This document shows, in pieces, positions 21,535-33,001 of a stretch of 64,000 nucleotides of DNA. Below the pieces are notes generated by a model. That model was not told the DNA's origin and made no database searches. It saw only the letters and a list, made by a program, of their open reading frames with translations. A program made the translations under genes and the position numbers. Origin of the DNA: Crambe crambe (taxonomy: Eukaryota > Porifera > Demospongiae > Poecilosclerida > Crambeidae); contig CAWUPZ010000001.1 of NCBI GenBank assembly GCA_963924555.1, positions 62,001-126,000 on the forward strand, read 5' to 3'. Each line of letters starts with the position of its first letter. Within the stretch, counting starts at the first letter, position 1.

Positions 21535-21690
21535 GCGATGTAGGGTTTGTCAATTCTGTGACAGTTAGCAGAGCAAATGCAGTACATAGCCAGCACCTTG
21601 TTTCCGTACTTTTTATAGTCATGTACTCCAACCTACATCACTCTTTCATTTAGAAGGAAGAAATGTTTTTACTCTCACTTGAGGGGAGCG
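21535..21690. repeat. Inverted repeat flanking the hAT pseudogene, right copy
   Basis: Reverse complement of 18711-18872. This arm has an extra internal duplication: a block with GTAGGGTTT...GACAGTTAGCAGAGCA occurs twice at 21475-21575. Confidence 0.65.
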
Positions 21691-21699
21691 GTTAAGGAT

Positions 21700-22260
21700 G
21701 CCCTTACCAAATAACCGTACCACGCCCACCACTACTCAACAAGACAGTTTTTTCTCAGTGTATAAACTAACTGTGTCTACAAAGCATTCTAGCGTTCCTG
21801 TGTTGTGTACCAAATGTTGTCTACGTAGTGTCTACAAAGTGTATAAACTAACTGTACTGTCTACGAAGCGTTCAAGAATTTGAGTCGTCCACGAAGGCAC
21901 TCGAACAGCAATTGACAGTTAGGACTTGAGCTGTACTTCAATTTGAACAATACCATTCCTTACCTGAGGTGTAGTGCTTCAAGATGGTACCAAGATTGTA
22001 GATATAGGATGAAGCAGTCGGGAGTTATGGCTGTCAAGCATCCACGAAGGCACTCGGTTCCTTAGATCAGGTGTAGAGCTTCAATATGGTACCCCTACAT
22101 ACATGCTATGTAGCTACATGCACTTTCTGATAGTGAGCTGTCTGATGAGCTATTCCAGCAAAGCCATTTATATGTGCATGCCAGAATGGCTCGTTATTAT
22201 AGTGTAATATTATAATAACTGCATGCCAGAATGGCTCACTATATCAGAGAGTGCACTAGC
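21700..22260. other. Non-coding with short repeats
   Basis: Contains short repeats of GTATAAACTAACTGT and of CACGAAGGCACTCG. At the right edge are two inverted copies of the short dispersed repeat described at 17.5-18.5 kb. No gene is recognised. Confidence 0.35.
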
Positions 22261-22265
22261 ACTCT

Positions 22266-22525
22266 CTAAGTAGGGATGGCAGGTCAAGGATTGTATAACT
22301 CTTCTTTCTCTTCTACCCTTACTCTACAAGTAACAAACTGAAATTCATGTCCCATGATAGGCCAAGATGATATAAAGGGAGTGAAGTAGGAATATTTAGC
22401 TCGTAGTTTGGTAATATTGGTGAGGGGTAAGGGGTTACTTGACTGAAGTTCTGCTGAACTTCTTTGAACTGCACATAGCCATCCCTGCTTCTCTTTTTTA
22501 CTAGAATATATATTTTTTCCTTTAC
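22266..22525. mobile_element. Fold-back family member, one-armed or degenerate
   Basis: The element starts AGTAGGGATGGCAGGTCA and carries the GTAAGGGGTTACTTGACTG arm seen in the elements at 13885 and 27421. It ends with AGCCATCCCTGC and TTTTTTCCTTTAC. The second long arm is not preserved. A fragment of the same start also occurs at 42317-42390. Confidence 0.5.
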
Positions 22526-22529
22526 ATAT

Positions 22530-23040
22530 TTGCAGCATATGTACGTATCTGTAGCTATATACATTGATTCATTCTAAGATGATCTTTAGTTTGAGAATGC
22601 ATGTATGCATTGTTTTTCTAGTTAGCACATCCACAAACAAGAGTAGCATAACCACATGGGTGAAGATCGCCTCAGATCATGTTCACAACTTTCACTGTAA
22701 CTATAGCTCCATACATTATGATGAAGCAGGTTATCCTGGAGATCTCTTTGGGGAGATGACCATTCCAGAAGTCCAGTACCAGGCAGGTGTTTCCTGGCTG
22801 CTATGGCATAGCAATCATGTGGATTGCCACTCTAGCCATCATCTCGCCTAGTGTGGGAGTCCATATAGCTCTGTAGACATGATAGCCTCTAAGGCCACAG
22901 AGAAATTGAACTAGAATCAATGTGGCTAAAACAAATGGCTGTAATAACACTGTGTATCATCAAAGCTCATTCCATTTACACTATTTACACTCGAGCTACT
23001 TAAGGTTATAATTTCTACCTCTCTGTGTGTTAATCAGCAA
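22530..23040. other. No feature recognised
   Basis: Ordinary AT-rich sequence. The ORF at 22564-22851 has no family resemblance and is not supported. Confidence 0.25.
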
Positions 23041-23079
23041 GTTAATTAATAGCTAACTAGAAACTGAGATCTATTTATA

Positions 23080-23420
23080 GTTGCAGAGAAACTGGACACT
23101 AAGAGTGACAGCCATTCAGCATTGCTGAGGAGACAAAAATCCCACGTGGCTACTTTGTGGAGCTAGAGCACCTGGTCAAGAATGTGGCAAGAGGTGTGGT
23201 GTGCTGTGTGGTTGGAGGTGATGTCTCTGTTCCAGTATGGTTTCAGTCAAACTCCTCAAGTAGCTCCAGAGATTGTGTCTCCCCCAGTGCCAAGTCACAT
23301 TCCTGAGCTGGGAGAATTACCAGGACTGAGTGTTGAAGAGCATACCAGAGTAGCAAATGCAGTGTCCGACCTTGCTGATCCAGCTGTGCTGTCAAACAAA
23401 AGAAAATCTCGGGGTAAGTA
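23080..23420 (+). pseudogene. Unrecognised coding fragment, frameshifted
   Basis: One frame from about 23131 reads KIPRGYFVELEHLVKNVARG followed by VVCCVVGGDVSVPVWFQ. A shift then leads to IPELGELPGLSVEEHTRVAN and DLADPAVLSNKRKSRG, ending near a possible donor (GGG|GTAAGT) at about 23412. Residue composition and continuity across the shift suggest a former gene, but I do not recognise it. It lies upstream of the gypsy remnant at 24.1 kb; a connection is only positional. Confidence 0.35.
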
Positions 23421-23429
23421 CTCAGTCTA

Positions 23430-24130
23430 GTATGCTCTCCAGAATGGCAATGAAGTTAAAAGTTTCTAACTGATTTCCCAAAACTCAGAGAGTACCATTA
23501 GAAACTTTTTAAAAATGTATCTAAAAGAAGAAAAGAAGAATAATCCTGTGCCCAACCCTGTCACTAAATTGCCTGTCTGACCCAAAGGTAAATGCTTGAT
23601 TTGGATGAGAAGGAAGCTATTTAAATTTTTGAAAGCTGTTCGGGTAGTCATATGCTACGTCGTTCCCTCAGATGCATGGCCCAGTAGAATATTCCATGCC
23701 AAAGATGAAGCACATTTCCATTGAAATTCTATATGCTGGAAATTTATGGTGTAGTGACACCATCCACTACTTTCAGTGTTACTCCACCCTTAAAGTACAA
23801 TAACCACTTCACTTACTCGAGATATGGAGGGCTAGCTTTATCACAGCTATATTACATTCTGGTATGTTAATAGGTCTAATTTGTGGCTGCAAGTCCTTTA
23901 GAAAAAAAAAGTTTACTTCTTATTCTTATTCTTTATTTACATTACACTGTACAGATGTGTCATTAAGAGAAGCTGTTGAGGTAATAATTTATTTTGCTAG
24001 AGCTGACTAGATACTCACCTGAACCACATAATGCCTGTACACACTCGTTAGCAGAGTCTAATCTCATCAAGGCTTGCTACATATGAGAAGACTAAAGAAC
24101 TCTGCTTGCACATGTTTTTAGATTGTTATA
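23430..24130. other. No feature recognised
   Basis: AT-rich sequence between the unknown coding fragment and the gypsy remnant, without recognisable exons. Confidence 0.25.
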
Positions 24131-25335
24131 CTACATATTCAGACCATGCTTGAACTTGGTTTCATCAAACCCCTATCATTACAGTCAAAAAGAAAGACGG
24201 GTCACTCCACATGTGTGTTGACTACAGAAAGCTAAACTCAGCCACACAAAATGATTCATACCAGATGCCTCGAGTTGAGGAACTGATTGAGCAACTTGGA
24301 GATTCCAAATACGCCACTACCCTGGACTTGACTAAAGGGTACTATTAAGTCCCAGTACATCCTGCAGACTGCCTGAGTTCCAAACAGTGCCATTCGGGCT
24401 CAAAAATGCCCCCACAACTTTTCAAAGATTAATGGATCATTTGCTGGCAGATTGCCATGGATTTGTGGCAGCTTACCTTGATGACATTGTTACACAGTCA
24501 GAGCTGGAGGGAGCACCTTGACCACCTGCGAAAAATATTCACCATCTTACAAGAAGCTGGATTGACCATCAAAGTGAAGAAATGCCAATTTGGCATGGCT
24601 GAATGTGCCTACTTGGGTCATATTGTTGGGAAAGGAAAGATTAAACCCGAAATTGCTAAAATAGAAGCAGTCCAGGGATTCAAACAACCAGTCACTAAGA
24701 AGGACATGAGGGCCTTCCTTGGTCTTGTTGGCTACTACCGACGATTCATCCCAGATTTTACTAGCAAGTCAGCAGAACTCTCAGACATGACGAAAGATTA
24801 GCTGGACGCCAAGCCTCAACTTCGCCTTCAGGGCATTGAAAGAAAGTCTGTTGACCAGCTCAGTCCTACTCTGTCCAGACTATAGAAACCATTCCTAGTA
24901 CAAACAGATGTTTCACACCGTGGGTTGGAGCAATCCTCAGTCAGCAGGATGAGAAAGGAATCGAGAGACCTATGGCATTCTATTCTAGAAAGCTACTGCC
25001 TAGAAAGCTAAACTATTCAGCTATGGAGAAGGAGTGCTTAGCAATTGTTAACTCCCTCAAACACATCTCCTTGGACGAAAATTCACTGTCCAGACAGACC
25101 ACCAAGCTCTACACTACCTCCAAAAAATGCAGAATTCAAACTACAGGTTGATGAGATGGGCTCTAGCACTAAAACAGTTTGATTTTGATGTACTACATCG
25201 GCCGGGAACTCTCCATAGCACTCCATAGCAATGTGGATGGACTGTCAAGACAGGCTTGGGAGTCTGGTGAGGAAGACGATGAGCTACCAATTGATGATAC
25301 TGCTGAGAGTAACTGACCAAAAGAAGGAGGGGGAC
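24130..25335 (+). pseudogene. Ty3/gypsy reverse transcriptase-RNase H remnant
   Basis: Frames in sequence give the RT fingers and palm (VKKKDGSLHMCVDYRKLNSA, then LGDSKYATTLDLTKGYY), then YLDDIVT at about 24473, the catalytic Asp pair. The thumb follows (CQFGMAECAYLGHIVGKGKI and MRAFLGLVGYYRRFIPDFTS). An RNase H-like stretch runs to about 25250 and ends in an acidic tail. There are several stops and shifts. No gag, integrase or LTRs were found beside it, so this is an isolated pol fragment. The thumb portion alone is open as 114 codons (24457-24801). Confidence 0.75.
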
Positions 25336-25564
25336 ATTGGCTAGACTGTCACAACCTGCATAAACACTTTGATTCATATATATTTACACCTCATGAAAAC
25401 ACACTAAATGTTAGTCACCTCATATATCTAGGCTATCAAAAAGCCAAAAGGTCACCCCTATGATTCAGTCATTGTGCACTTGCCTAAAGAATAAGCATCT
25501 TTGTGTTCACTCTCTTGAGCGAATAGGAATTTCATAGCCAATAAGGAAAATTCAATTCTCTCGT

Positions 25565-25715
25565 GCACATGTAGTCCCTTGTATCTAGTTTAACAATTAC
25601 CTTTGGGGCGATTTTTAGTGATTGTACAAGCAAGAGCCTCATTTATAGGTTGCACAGCATTTGCCAAAGTCCTCCAATTTGGTTTGCCAAATTTACGCAC
25701 ATCATAATAATAACA
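25565..25715 (-). pseudogene. Death-domain exon fragment (copy of the 27.8-kb gene)
   Basis: The segment matches 27790-27940 in the same orientation. Shared blocks include GTAGTCCCTTGTATCTAGTT and GGTTGCACAGCATTTGCCAA. In minus-strand sense it encodes the C-terminal half of the death domain (FGKPNW..LANAVQPIN-like). The rest of the exon is missing. Confidence 0.6.
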
Positions 25716-26704
25716 TAATAATAATGGATTATGGGTTGTTGTTGTGGTCATTTATCTCATCATAATCATCAAGCATCTTATTACAGAAATGGTTGCTTAT
25801 ACCACACTACTCAAAATTAACTGCGCTATAATCCTTTACCTTAACCCGACATGTTCAAAAATAGCATGTCATATTTCAACTTGCTAGCTTTCAATCTACA
25901 ACATGGCGGACATTTTTATGCCCTGCCTCGTACATGTGATTCTTGAACCTTGACCTCACAACTGACTAGCGAATCCGTCATTGGCTTTCTCTCTTGATGT
26001 TGATGCTAAACCCTAGGCACTAGTCTGGTTATGAATCAAGCCTTGATGCAACAGTATAGATCAGGTACATATCCAAGTTAGTCTTTAAAAGACTAGGAAT
26101 GCCTCGGCACTTAAGTGCAACCTTTAACTTATGTATTTTAAATGCTTTACAGTGGATATGACAGTGGTATATAAGAGACGAGTAAAAGGTGATGAAGATA
26201 CACTGAGGGATCACTGGCTTGAAGCCAGAGTCGTACAAGGATGTTTGAAGGAATTGGTGAACACTTGCTGCATGGGAATAAATAATGAAAAGTGCAGGGG
26301 TTTGTGGGGTCGAATTTTTCTATAATTAAAGTGTTGCCAAAATATTTCTCTCAGCTTCTTTTTAATTCTGGCTGTGGAGAGTTCCAAATAATGTGCACTG
26401 AGCAACATGGCTTATTGTAGTAAGGTTAGTATTTACACAGCTAGTATTCTTGATGTTCAACGCTTTCGAACTGCTGTTTAGAAGGGTTACTCTCACGCAT
26501 AGCTTGATTGAAGTATGTGTACTGGATTCTCGTTTTTGGAAGCCTCAAAGTCTTAGTTCTGAGATTCTCCTTCACCATGGCTCTCTCTTTGGCACTTCAA
26601 ACGATCACTAGTTTGTATACACTGCAATCTCTGTTGTTCTTGTTCACTGCTGTCTTTTAGTCAGTTCTCTGCATGTCATAATGGGCTTGATTGTTGGCAA
26701 AGAC
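25716..26704. other. No gene recognised
   Basis: Contains an AT-rich microsatellite-like ATAATAATAACATAATAATA patch near 25705-25730. Otherwise no features are supported. Confidence 0.25.
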
Positions 26705-26890
26705 GGCCAAGAAGCATCAGCACTTTCTTCACGGTGTAGAGTTACCGCGTAGTGACTGCGAGCCTTAGCCTGTCTGTTTGTCCTTAGTACCGTAGTAAAG
26801 CTTGTCTAGCTAGCTAGCTATACTGTACTGTACTAGCTAGCTAGAGCTAATGCACATGCTCGATACGCATCATTGTGCATCATTGCGCGT
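26705..26890 (-). mobile_element. Mutator-like element terminal region, inverted copy
   Basis: This is the reverse complement of 4870-5030, with shared GGTGTAGAGTTACCGCGTAG and AGCCTGTCTGTTTGTCCTTA, and differences in a GCTAGCTA-rich tract. No transposase lies next to it. Confidence 0.5.
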
Positions 26891-27420
26891 GTGCGTGAAC
26901 GTACCACCATCGTTGCCCATCATAGTCGCCTCCAACACTGCACCTCAGCACTTCGATGCCGAGGCAAAAAATTAGGTCAATGGCAAATCTTTATTATAAA
27001 CTGTACAAATCGGATTCATTTCAGCTCATACAATATGTTATAGACAAACTTCAGTTTAATGCTTCTATAGGATATACACGAGGCGGTTATTACATAGACC
27101 CCAAGGCGGAAGTATCCTGTAGAAGTGCTATAACCTGTGGTTTATCTGGCTTGTACTACGTATGTTTGCACTAGGGGGTGGGATCTCTCTTAGTAGTATC
27201 CATGGATACAAGCTCAATTGATGTCTCACTGTGCTAGATCTGGAAGTTAGATGATGGCTTCTAACTATTTGCTGTGTGGTTACAGTGTTTATACTACAGG
27301 CTGTGTCTTTGATGTCGCCCACACACTGTAATACGATGAAACCTCCCTAGCTACAATACGTGAACTTTAACTTGGATAGCAGGATCAGTTGCCTATTAGA
27401 GCATTACATCAAAAAAGATG
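26891..27420. other. No gene recognised
   Basis: Includes a short GATGAAACCTCCCTAGC motif near 27338, reminiscent of the pogo-type MITE ends seen at 41508. Otherwise plain sequence. Confidence 0.25.
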
Positions 27421-27721
27421 AACAAGTAAGGAAAAAAATATTCTTTAAAAAAAAGAAAAGAAAAAGAATAGGGTGGTTCAGCAACGAGAGTGAACTTCAA
27501 TCAAGTAACCCCTTTCCCATCACCAACTACAAGCTAATTATTCCTACTTCACTCCCTTTATATTTCATCTTGGCCTGTCATGGGAGTGAAGTAAGAATTG
27601 TTAGCTCGTAGTTGGTGATGGGTAACTGAAGTTCACTCTCTTGTTGCTGAACTTTTTTGAACCGCACACAGCCATCCCTATTTTTTTTTAGAATATATAT
27701 ATATTTTTTCCTTTACTTGTT
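27421..27721. mobile_element. Fold-back element
   Basis: The outer ends are inverted (AACAAGTAAGG against CCTTTACTTGTT). The long arms are about 27500-27554 (ACTTCACTCCC at the inner end) and 27582-27640 (GGGAGTGAAGTAAG), with a loop of about 27 bp. It is the closest relative of the element at 13885-14181. An A-rich stretch inside the left end produces a spurious ORF. Confidence 0.65.
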
Positions 27722-27806
27722 AACCAAGCTGTAAGAATGTCTTATAATAGAACATGCAATAGGAATTTACATCTGCATAGTTAATAAGTGCACGTGTAGT
27801 CCCTTG

Positions 27807-28168
27807 TATCTAGTTACCTTGGGGGTGATTTCTAGCAATTGTACGAGCAAGAGCATCATTTATAGGTTGCACAGCATTTGCCAAAGTCTTCCAATTTGGT
27901 CTGCCAAAATTATCCCTATCGATCCAATAATATATGGCATCACTCAGAGCCCTTTCAGCATCTCTCTTAGCGCTTTTGGCATTCATTTTGGCATCAATAA
28001 GAGCCCGTATCGTTTCGATATCACTATACCAGATCCCAAGATTTCTTGCAATATGCTCCCATTGGTGAGCTAGGTCACGTACTTCATCCATTACATCTGA
28101 TATATCATTAAATCCTGGATTACAAAAAATTTCTTTTGACAGATAATTATGTACAGCATACATTATAG
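27807..28168 (-). CDS. Death-domain protein, main exon
   Basis: This minus-strand exon follows an acceptor (TTTAATAG|CTATAATG) at 28168. It encodes a death domain: NDISDVMDEVRDLAHQWEHI, ARNLGIWYSDIETIRALI, then ALSDAIYYWIDRD and GRPNWKTLANAVQPINDALA. The W..IA..LG start and the W..L..A....D.LA end are the usual signature. The frame closes at TAG (27810), but CCCAAG|GTAACT just before it could be a donor, so the gene may continue. In the family it would be an adaptor or signalling module acting by homotypic binding. It joins in phase 1 to the exon at 28221-28271. Confidence 0.7.
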
Positions 28169-28220
28169 CTATTAAAAAAACAACAATAACAAACTACACA
28201 CACTGCTATTATATACTCAC

Positions 28221-28271
28221 TTAATGGAGTATCATCAATTTCTTCAACAACATCCTTCCAATCACGGATAT
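28221..28271 (-). CDS. Small upstream exon of the death-domain gene
   Basis: A 51-bp exon (IRDWKDVVEEIDDTPL) is bounded by a good acceptor (ATTGCAG|ATATCCG) and donor (TTAA|GTGAGT). It ends in phase 1, which completes an ACT codon with the next exon, so the product reads TPLTIMYAVHNYL. The residues resemble the helix 5-6 end of another death fold (W..V...I), suggesting a tandem domain whose upstream exons were not found. Confidence 0.5.
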   Translation of the reverse strand: MSVIGRMLLKKLMILH

Positions 28272-29889
28272 CTGCAATTATTATCAGGGAGCTATAAAGT
28301 ATGCTAGGCTGACATATGTAACTATAAGAAACCACTTCCCCTCTTCTTCTGAAGATTGCGTTTGGTCACATGTGGTCTCTTTCATCTTCAGAAGATATAC
28401 AGTATTCTTAGTGTCCTGTGGTAGAAGCTTTACCTAACCTAACATTAGACTATGGCATCCATAATATGCTTTGAAGTTTTGACCACAATGAGGTTTTTAA
28501 AACAGTGAAACTACCAGCCATTAGGGCATTAAACTAATTAATGACCAGTAAAGCAAGACTGGCCTGAGCTCCATAAGCACCTCAGTTAGGCTTGCTATTC
28601 CCAAGGGCTGTTTTTAGTGTCAAACTCTCAGAACTTTCAATGGGTTTCATTGTGGTTTTAAAAGAATGCAATTATTTGTATATGAATATGATTATATTTT
28701 GCATTTCTGTGGCATCAAAAACTACATACTTGAATTGCTTGAAAAGTGTAGAAAAGTGTAGAAAAGTGTAGAGTGAAAATAAAAATTAATCATTATTCAT
28801 GATCACTAATTACATCCTGTAGAAACCCAACAAGACTTCTGAATGTTTGACAGTATAAAAGGGACTCATTGAGCCTACAACTGCTCTTAGCCGGCCATAG
28901 TCTAAGTCGGTTATTGCACGAAGTAGAGGAGTTTCACTATTTTAGGAACCTGAGAGCTGTTGCTATTATGGTGACCGAGGGCGAATACTTGATCACATGT
29001 AACACAGTCATTCATTTTTGTGTAGTCTTATTTCTGCAGTCATTTTTAGAAAATTTAATCTCTATTCTTGTTATTGGATTTTTGTTTATAACATGTTGAG
29101 TGATGGTAGGAAATTTAGCCAGGAGAGCTATGAAATCTTTATGGAGTTTGTGAGGAGCATCATTGGACACTGACTTGTGACACTATTCTTTGGACTTTCA
29201 ACTGTGTTAGTGCATTGTGCTTATGTCCATGAGGAGGTTGTAATAACGTAAAACATTGCTCTGAAATTGGTTGCTGAACATCAGCGATAATGAACACCCA
29301 TTGAAAGATGCAGCGTAAGCCACAGTCGAGAGTGAGAGAATGGTTACAGTAAGTCCCTATGGATGTGTTATTGACACTTGTTTTGTGCGTTCAGTGTGTA
29401 ACAACGTTAACTTAATGGTATTAAAATTATTAATTATATGGTTAATATTTACTAACCTAGTAACGACATTTCTGAAGATTGTAGGCAAGCTTGATTGATT
29501 TCTACAGAGGTTTTTCGGGGTGAATTGTAGGTGCTAGGCTTATCTATGTGGATTGTTGGCCTAGTAGGCCACCGCTAGGCTGAAGTAAGTGTTTTGTGGC
29601 AAGCATTACAGTTTCATATAAACAGCTTCCTACATGCAGCTGCCTGGCTGATACAAGTAATTTATGATTAATAGGCTTTTTCTTGCAATTTGGGTATGAT
29701 TGCATTCGGAACTGTCTAAAATTGCACTGGCTTCACCTCGCCTCATGCAATTACCTAGCCAGTTCCTCATGCAATTATACCCAAATTACACTCAAAAGCA
29801 TGTAATTACCTATACTCATTGGACTTTGACATTGATTATGTAATCATCACATAACATGATCTCGAGGAAAGTGATGATGGGACAATTAT
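28272..29889. other. Non-coding with dispersed fragments
   Basis: No clear exon. Short tandem GAAAAGTGTA units (three copies) occur at 28741-28772. Pieces at 28440-28490 and 28815-28980 are related to 38120-38360, partly inverted. About 29510-29630 is an inverted relative of 4550-4640. Confidence 0.35.
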
Positions 29890-30090
29890 GGAAATGGGAT
29901 CAGTCTTTGTTCTGTATATCCAGCCAACAATCCCAGTGTGTATATGTAGGGATTGTTGGTTGGATATACAGAACAAAGACTGATCCCATTTCCATCCTTC
30001 TTCCCTACCCTTGTTTCCTTACTTTTTTGAGCAATGGTCATCCCTACATTTTTTTCATTTCATGGAAATGTTTTTTCCCCTTGTTCCTGG
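29890..30090. mobile_element. Fold-back element with 45-bp near-perfect arms
   Basis: The arms at 29890-29934 and 29949-29993 are almost perfect reverse complements (GGAAATGGGATCAGTC...CAACAATCCC), with a 14-bp loop. Downstream lie a GTCATCCCTAC motif and a CCCCTTGTT end. A one-armed relative is at 13030-13150. The arm sequence differs entirely from that of the elements at 13885, 43101 and 50390. Confidence 0.65.
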
Positions 30091-30163
30091 TCTTTTTTTC
30101 TCTCTATTAAGTTTTATGGTTTTATGTATAGATGTGTATGCAGGGATGGATGAAAGAAGAATA

Positions 30164-30323
30164 TGTGATGTATGGAACTATGTGAACTGATTAGTCATGA
30201 CAATAATGTGGATGTGGTTTTTTGTTAATCATGTTACTCATTTTTATATAACCGTTTCTCGAGAATAATCAAAAGTTCAAACTATAGTTTTGGTAGCTTA
30301 GCTAAAAGAGTGAGAACATTACA
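30164..30323 (+). repeat. 5' LTR
   Basis: Starts TGTGATGTATGGAACTAT and ends near GAGTGAGAACATTACA. It matches 34347-34489 except for small indels. The exact 3' edge is uncertain (30313 to 30323). Confidence 0.65.
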
Positions 30324-31160
30324 ATGGCGACGAGTATAGTGGGTGCTCCAGGTCCATATGATCCTGCTACAATGCAGTGGACTTCCTATGCCAAGAGAAT
30401 GTCAGAATGCCAATGCGATAGACAATGCTAGAAGAAAGGTAGCGATCTTGCTCAATGAAGTAGGCGCTAAGAACTATGAGCTCCTACGAGCATTATTTGC
30501 ACCTGACCAGCCGAATACTAAAAGTTTCGAGCAATTGACAGAGAAACTAAAGGAATATTACCAGCCCAAACCAACTGTTATCACTGAGTGGTACCGATTC
30601 CATCAGCGAAATCAGAGACAAGGAGAAACCGTGCTCGAGTATTTGGCAGCTCTGCACTCGTTCTCCAAGGACTCTCAGTTTGAAAACTTTCTTGAACAAG
30701 CATTGAGAGACAGATTAGTTTGCGGATTGTTCTTTGATGCTACGAAGCGAAGACTTCTAATCAAGAAGGACCTTATGCTCGAAAAGGCTTGTGAGCTTGC
30801 TGTAGCGATGGAAGCTGCAGGCAAGGAGACTGCGGCAATGCAGTTACCAAAGAGTCAGAGCATGAATACGCTTCGTGGCCTAACTGGGAAGAAAGGAAAA
30901 GGACGAGGAATGCAAGCTGAAGGCAGGAATAAGAGTGCCAATACCTGTCATCGCTGTGGCAAGAAGGGCCATAAGCCTCAGAACTGTCAACTTATAGAAG
31001 CTGAGTGTTTCAAGTGTGGCAAGAAAGGCCACATAGCCAGTGCATGTTTCTCGAAAAAAACCCAAAGAACACATAGTCAAGCAAAAGCTATTGGAAGAAT
31101 TGGAAGATATCCTATTACAACTCAATGGGCTAGAGGAAAATCAAATCAAATCACTGCAAG
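30324..31160 (+). pseudogene. Gag remnant with two CCHC knuckles
   Basis: An ATG at 30324 right after the LTR opens MATSIVGAPGPYDPATMQW. A frameshift near 30400 moves reading to the long frame that contains a capsid-like stretch (WYRFHQRNQRQGETVLEYLA). It ends in two zinc knuckles, CHRCGKKGHKPQNC (from 30946) and CFKCGKKGHIASAC. In the family this is the structural nucleocapsid protein. The frame beyond the knuckles runs on by chance. Confidence 0.75.
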
Positions 31161-31420
31161 ACAGGTTCATGATCGATGTGAACATGAATGGGGAATCGAT
31201 GATTATGGAAGTGGATACCGGTGCAGCAGTCACAGTAGTGTCAGAAAATGTTTTACAAGTCCAGACCCAGAAGACTAACAAGGTCTTGAAATCAGCCACA
31301 GGTCAAGTGCTGGAATTGGTGAGACAGGTCAAAATCAAAGCTCTATTAAGAGGGAAGACAAAAGATCTCACCATTTTTGTGGCCAAAGGGAACTGCCCTT
31401 CCTTGTTTGGAAGGGACTAG
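31150..31420 (+). pseudogene. Retropepsin-like protease remnant
   Basis: The frame contains FMIDVNMNGESMIMEVDTGA and AAVTVVSENV. The D-T-G-A motif is the active-site loop of retroviral-type aspartic proteases. It ends with a stop directly after SLFGRD, so it is cut off from the polymerase. Confidence 0.7.
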
Positions 31421-31516
31421 ATAAGAGCTTTCTTTGGAGACAACTGGTTTGAAACGCTAAAGCAGCAGCCAGTTAATGCTGTGCATGAGGAAAATACTTC
31501 AGAGAGACTGAAATGA

Positions 31517-32290
31517 TTGTTGAAAAAGTACGAAGAGACCGTATTCAAGACAGGTTTAGACCGATTGAAAGACATCCAAGCACATCTCAATCTGAAGGAG
31601 GGGGTACAGCCAAAGTTTTGCAAGCCAAGCCAAGCTCCATTTACATTGAAACCAAAGTTGGGCAAAGCCATAGAGAAAATGGTCCAAGAAGGAAATTTGG
31701 AGAAAGTGGAATATAGCTCCTGGGCTACGCCAGTGGTCCCTGTGACCAAACCTGATGGAACTGTATGAGTTTGTGGTGACTACAAAGTCACACTAAATCC
31801 CTGTTTGCAAGTCCAACAACATCCAATGCTTCCAAGTTATGAGTGGAGGAAAGAAATTCTCAAAGATTGATTTAGCTCAGGGATACAACCAAGTCACCCT
31901 GGATGAGCAGTCACGAGAGTTGACAACCATCAATACCCATAAGGGACTTTTTCAATGGAGTCAATTACCTTACGGAATAGCAGCAAATCCAGCCATATTT
32001 CAAGGTATTATGGACAGCATAATGCAAGGATTACCACAAGTGGTTTGGTACCTAGACGATATTTCAATTAGTGGTACCACAGATGAAGAACACTTCCAAA
32101 ATTTGGAAGAAGTCAGTTTGGCCTTTGAGCTATGCTGAGTAAGTGTGCCATTTTCAAAGATTCCGTACAATATTTAGGGCATATAATCACCAAAAAGGGG
32201 ATCCAGCCAGTGGAAGAAAAAGTGACCGCTTTGGTGGCTGCACCAACGCCTGAAAGTGTGGAGCAACTGCAATCTTTTTAGGCATGGTTA
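31517..32290 (+). pseudogene. Gypsy reverse transcriptase remnant
   Basis: The frame contains PVVPVTKPDGT, then KFSKIDLAQGYNQVTLDEQS and LPYGIAANPAIFQGIMD. WYLDDISISG at about 32046 holds the catalytic Asp pair. VQYLGHIITKKGIQPVEEKV belongs to the thumb. Stop codons fall after PDGTV, after PSYE and after FELC. The copied enzyme would make cDNA from the element RNA, but this copy cannot. Confidence 0.8.
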
Positions 32291-32419
32291 ATTATTATGG
32301 GAAGTTTCACCATTAAACCAACTGCGCCAAAAGGGAATTCCCTGGAAGTGGAGTCAGGAACAGGAGAAGGCATTTCTGATGCTGAAGAAAGATCTGGTGT
32401 CAGCTAGGGTATTATGACC

Positions 32420-32870
32420 CTACTGCACCACTGAAGCTGGATTGTGATGCCTCTTCAGTAGGGATAGGAGAAATTTTATCACACATACAACCAGATGGAA
32501 CAGAGAAACCAGTGGCGTATGCATCGAGAAGTTTAACGAAAGCTGAGAAGAATTATTCGCAAATTGAGAGAGAAGCATGAGTATTGTTTGGGGAATCCGG
32601 AAATTCCACGTACTTGCATGAGTTTACATTAGTCACTGACCATAAGCCTTTAACTGTTCTGTTTAGACCAGACAAAGCTATTCCCACTATGGCTTCTGGG
32701 AGGATCCAATGGTGGGCTCTCTTTTTGATGAACTATCACTATCAGATTGAATTCAGATCTACTCACAAGCATGCAAATGCAGATGCTTTGTCTAGGTTAC
32801 CACAAGGGCAAGGAGAGTGGGTTAGTGACAGTAGTGTTTCTCTTTTGCAGCTGAAGCAAATACAGTAGTT
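32420..32870 (+). pseudogene. RNase H remnant
   Basis: The frame reads YDPTAPLKLDCDASSVGIGE, then VAYASRSLTKAEKNYSQIER, then a stop, then LVTDHKPLTVLF and HANADALSRLP. These are the usual gypsy RNase H blocks, including the D-A-S, E and D-A-L-S-R segments. Confidence 0.75.
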
Positions 32871-33001
32871 TGCAGAACAGTTGTCATGCATAAGGCAGAT
32901 ATAGGCAATAGCTAGTGGCTAAGAACGATAGGACTATGAAAACATTTTATTGTTCCCAAGCCACAAATACTTCAAGGCCACCACCTATCCCTGCCTGATC
33001 C

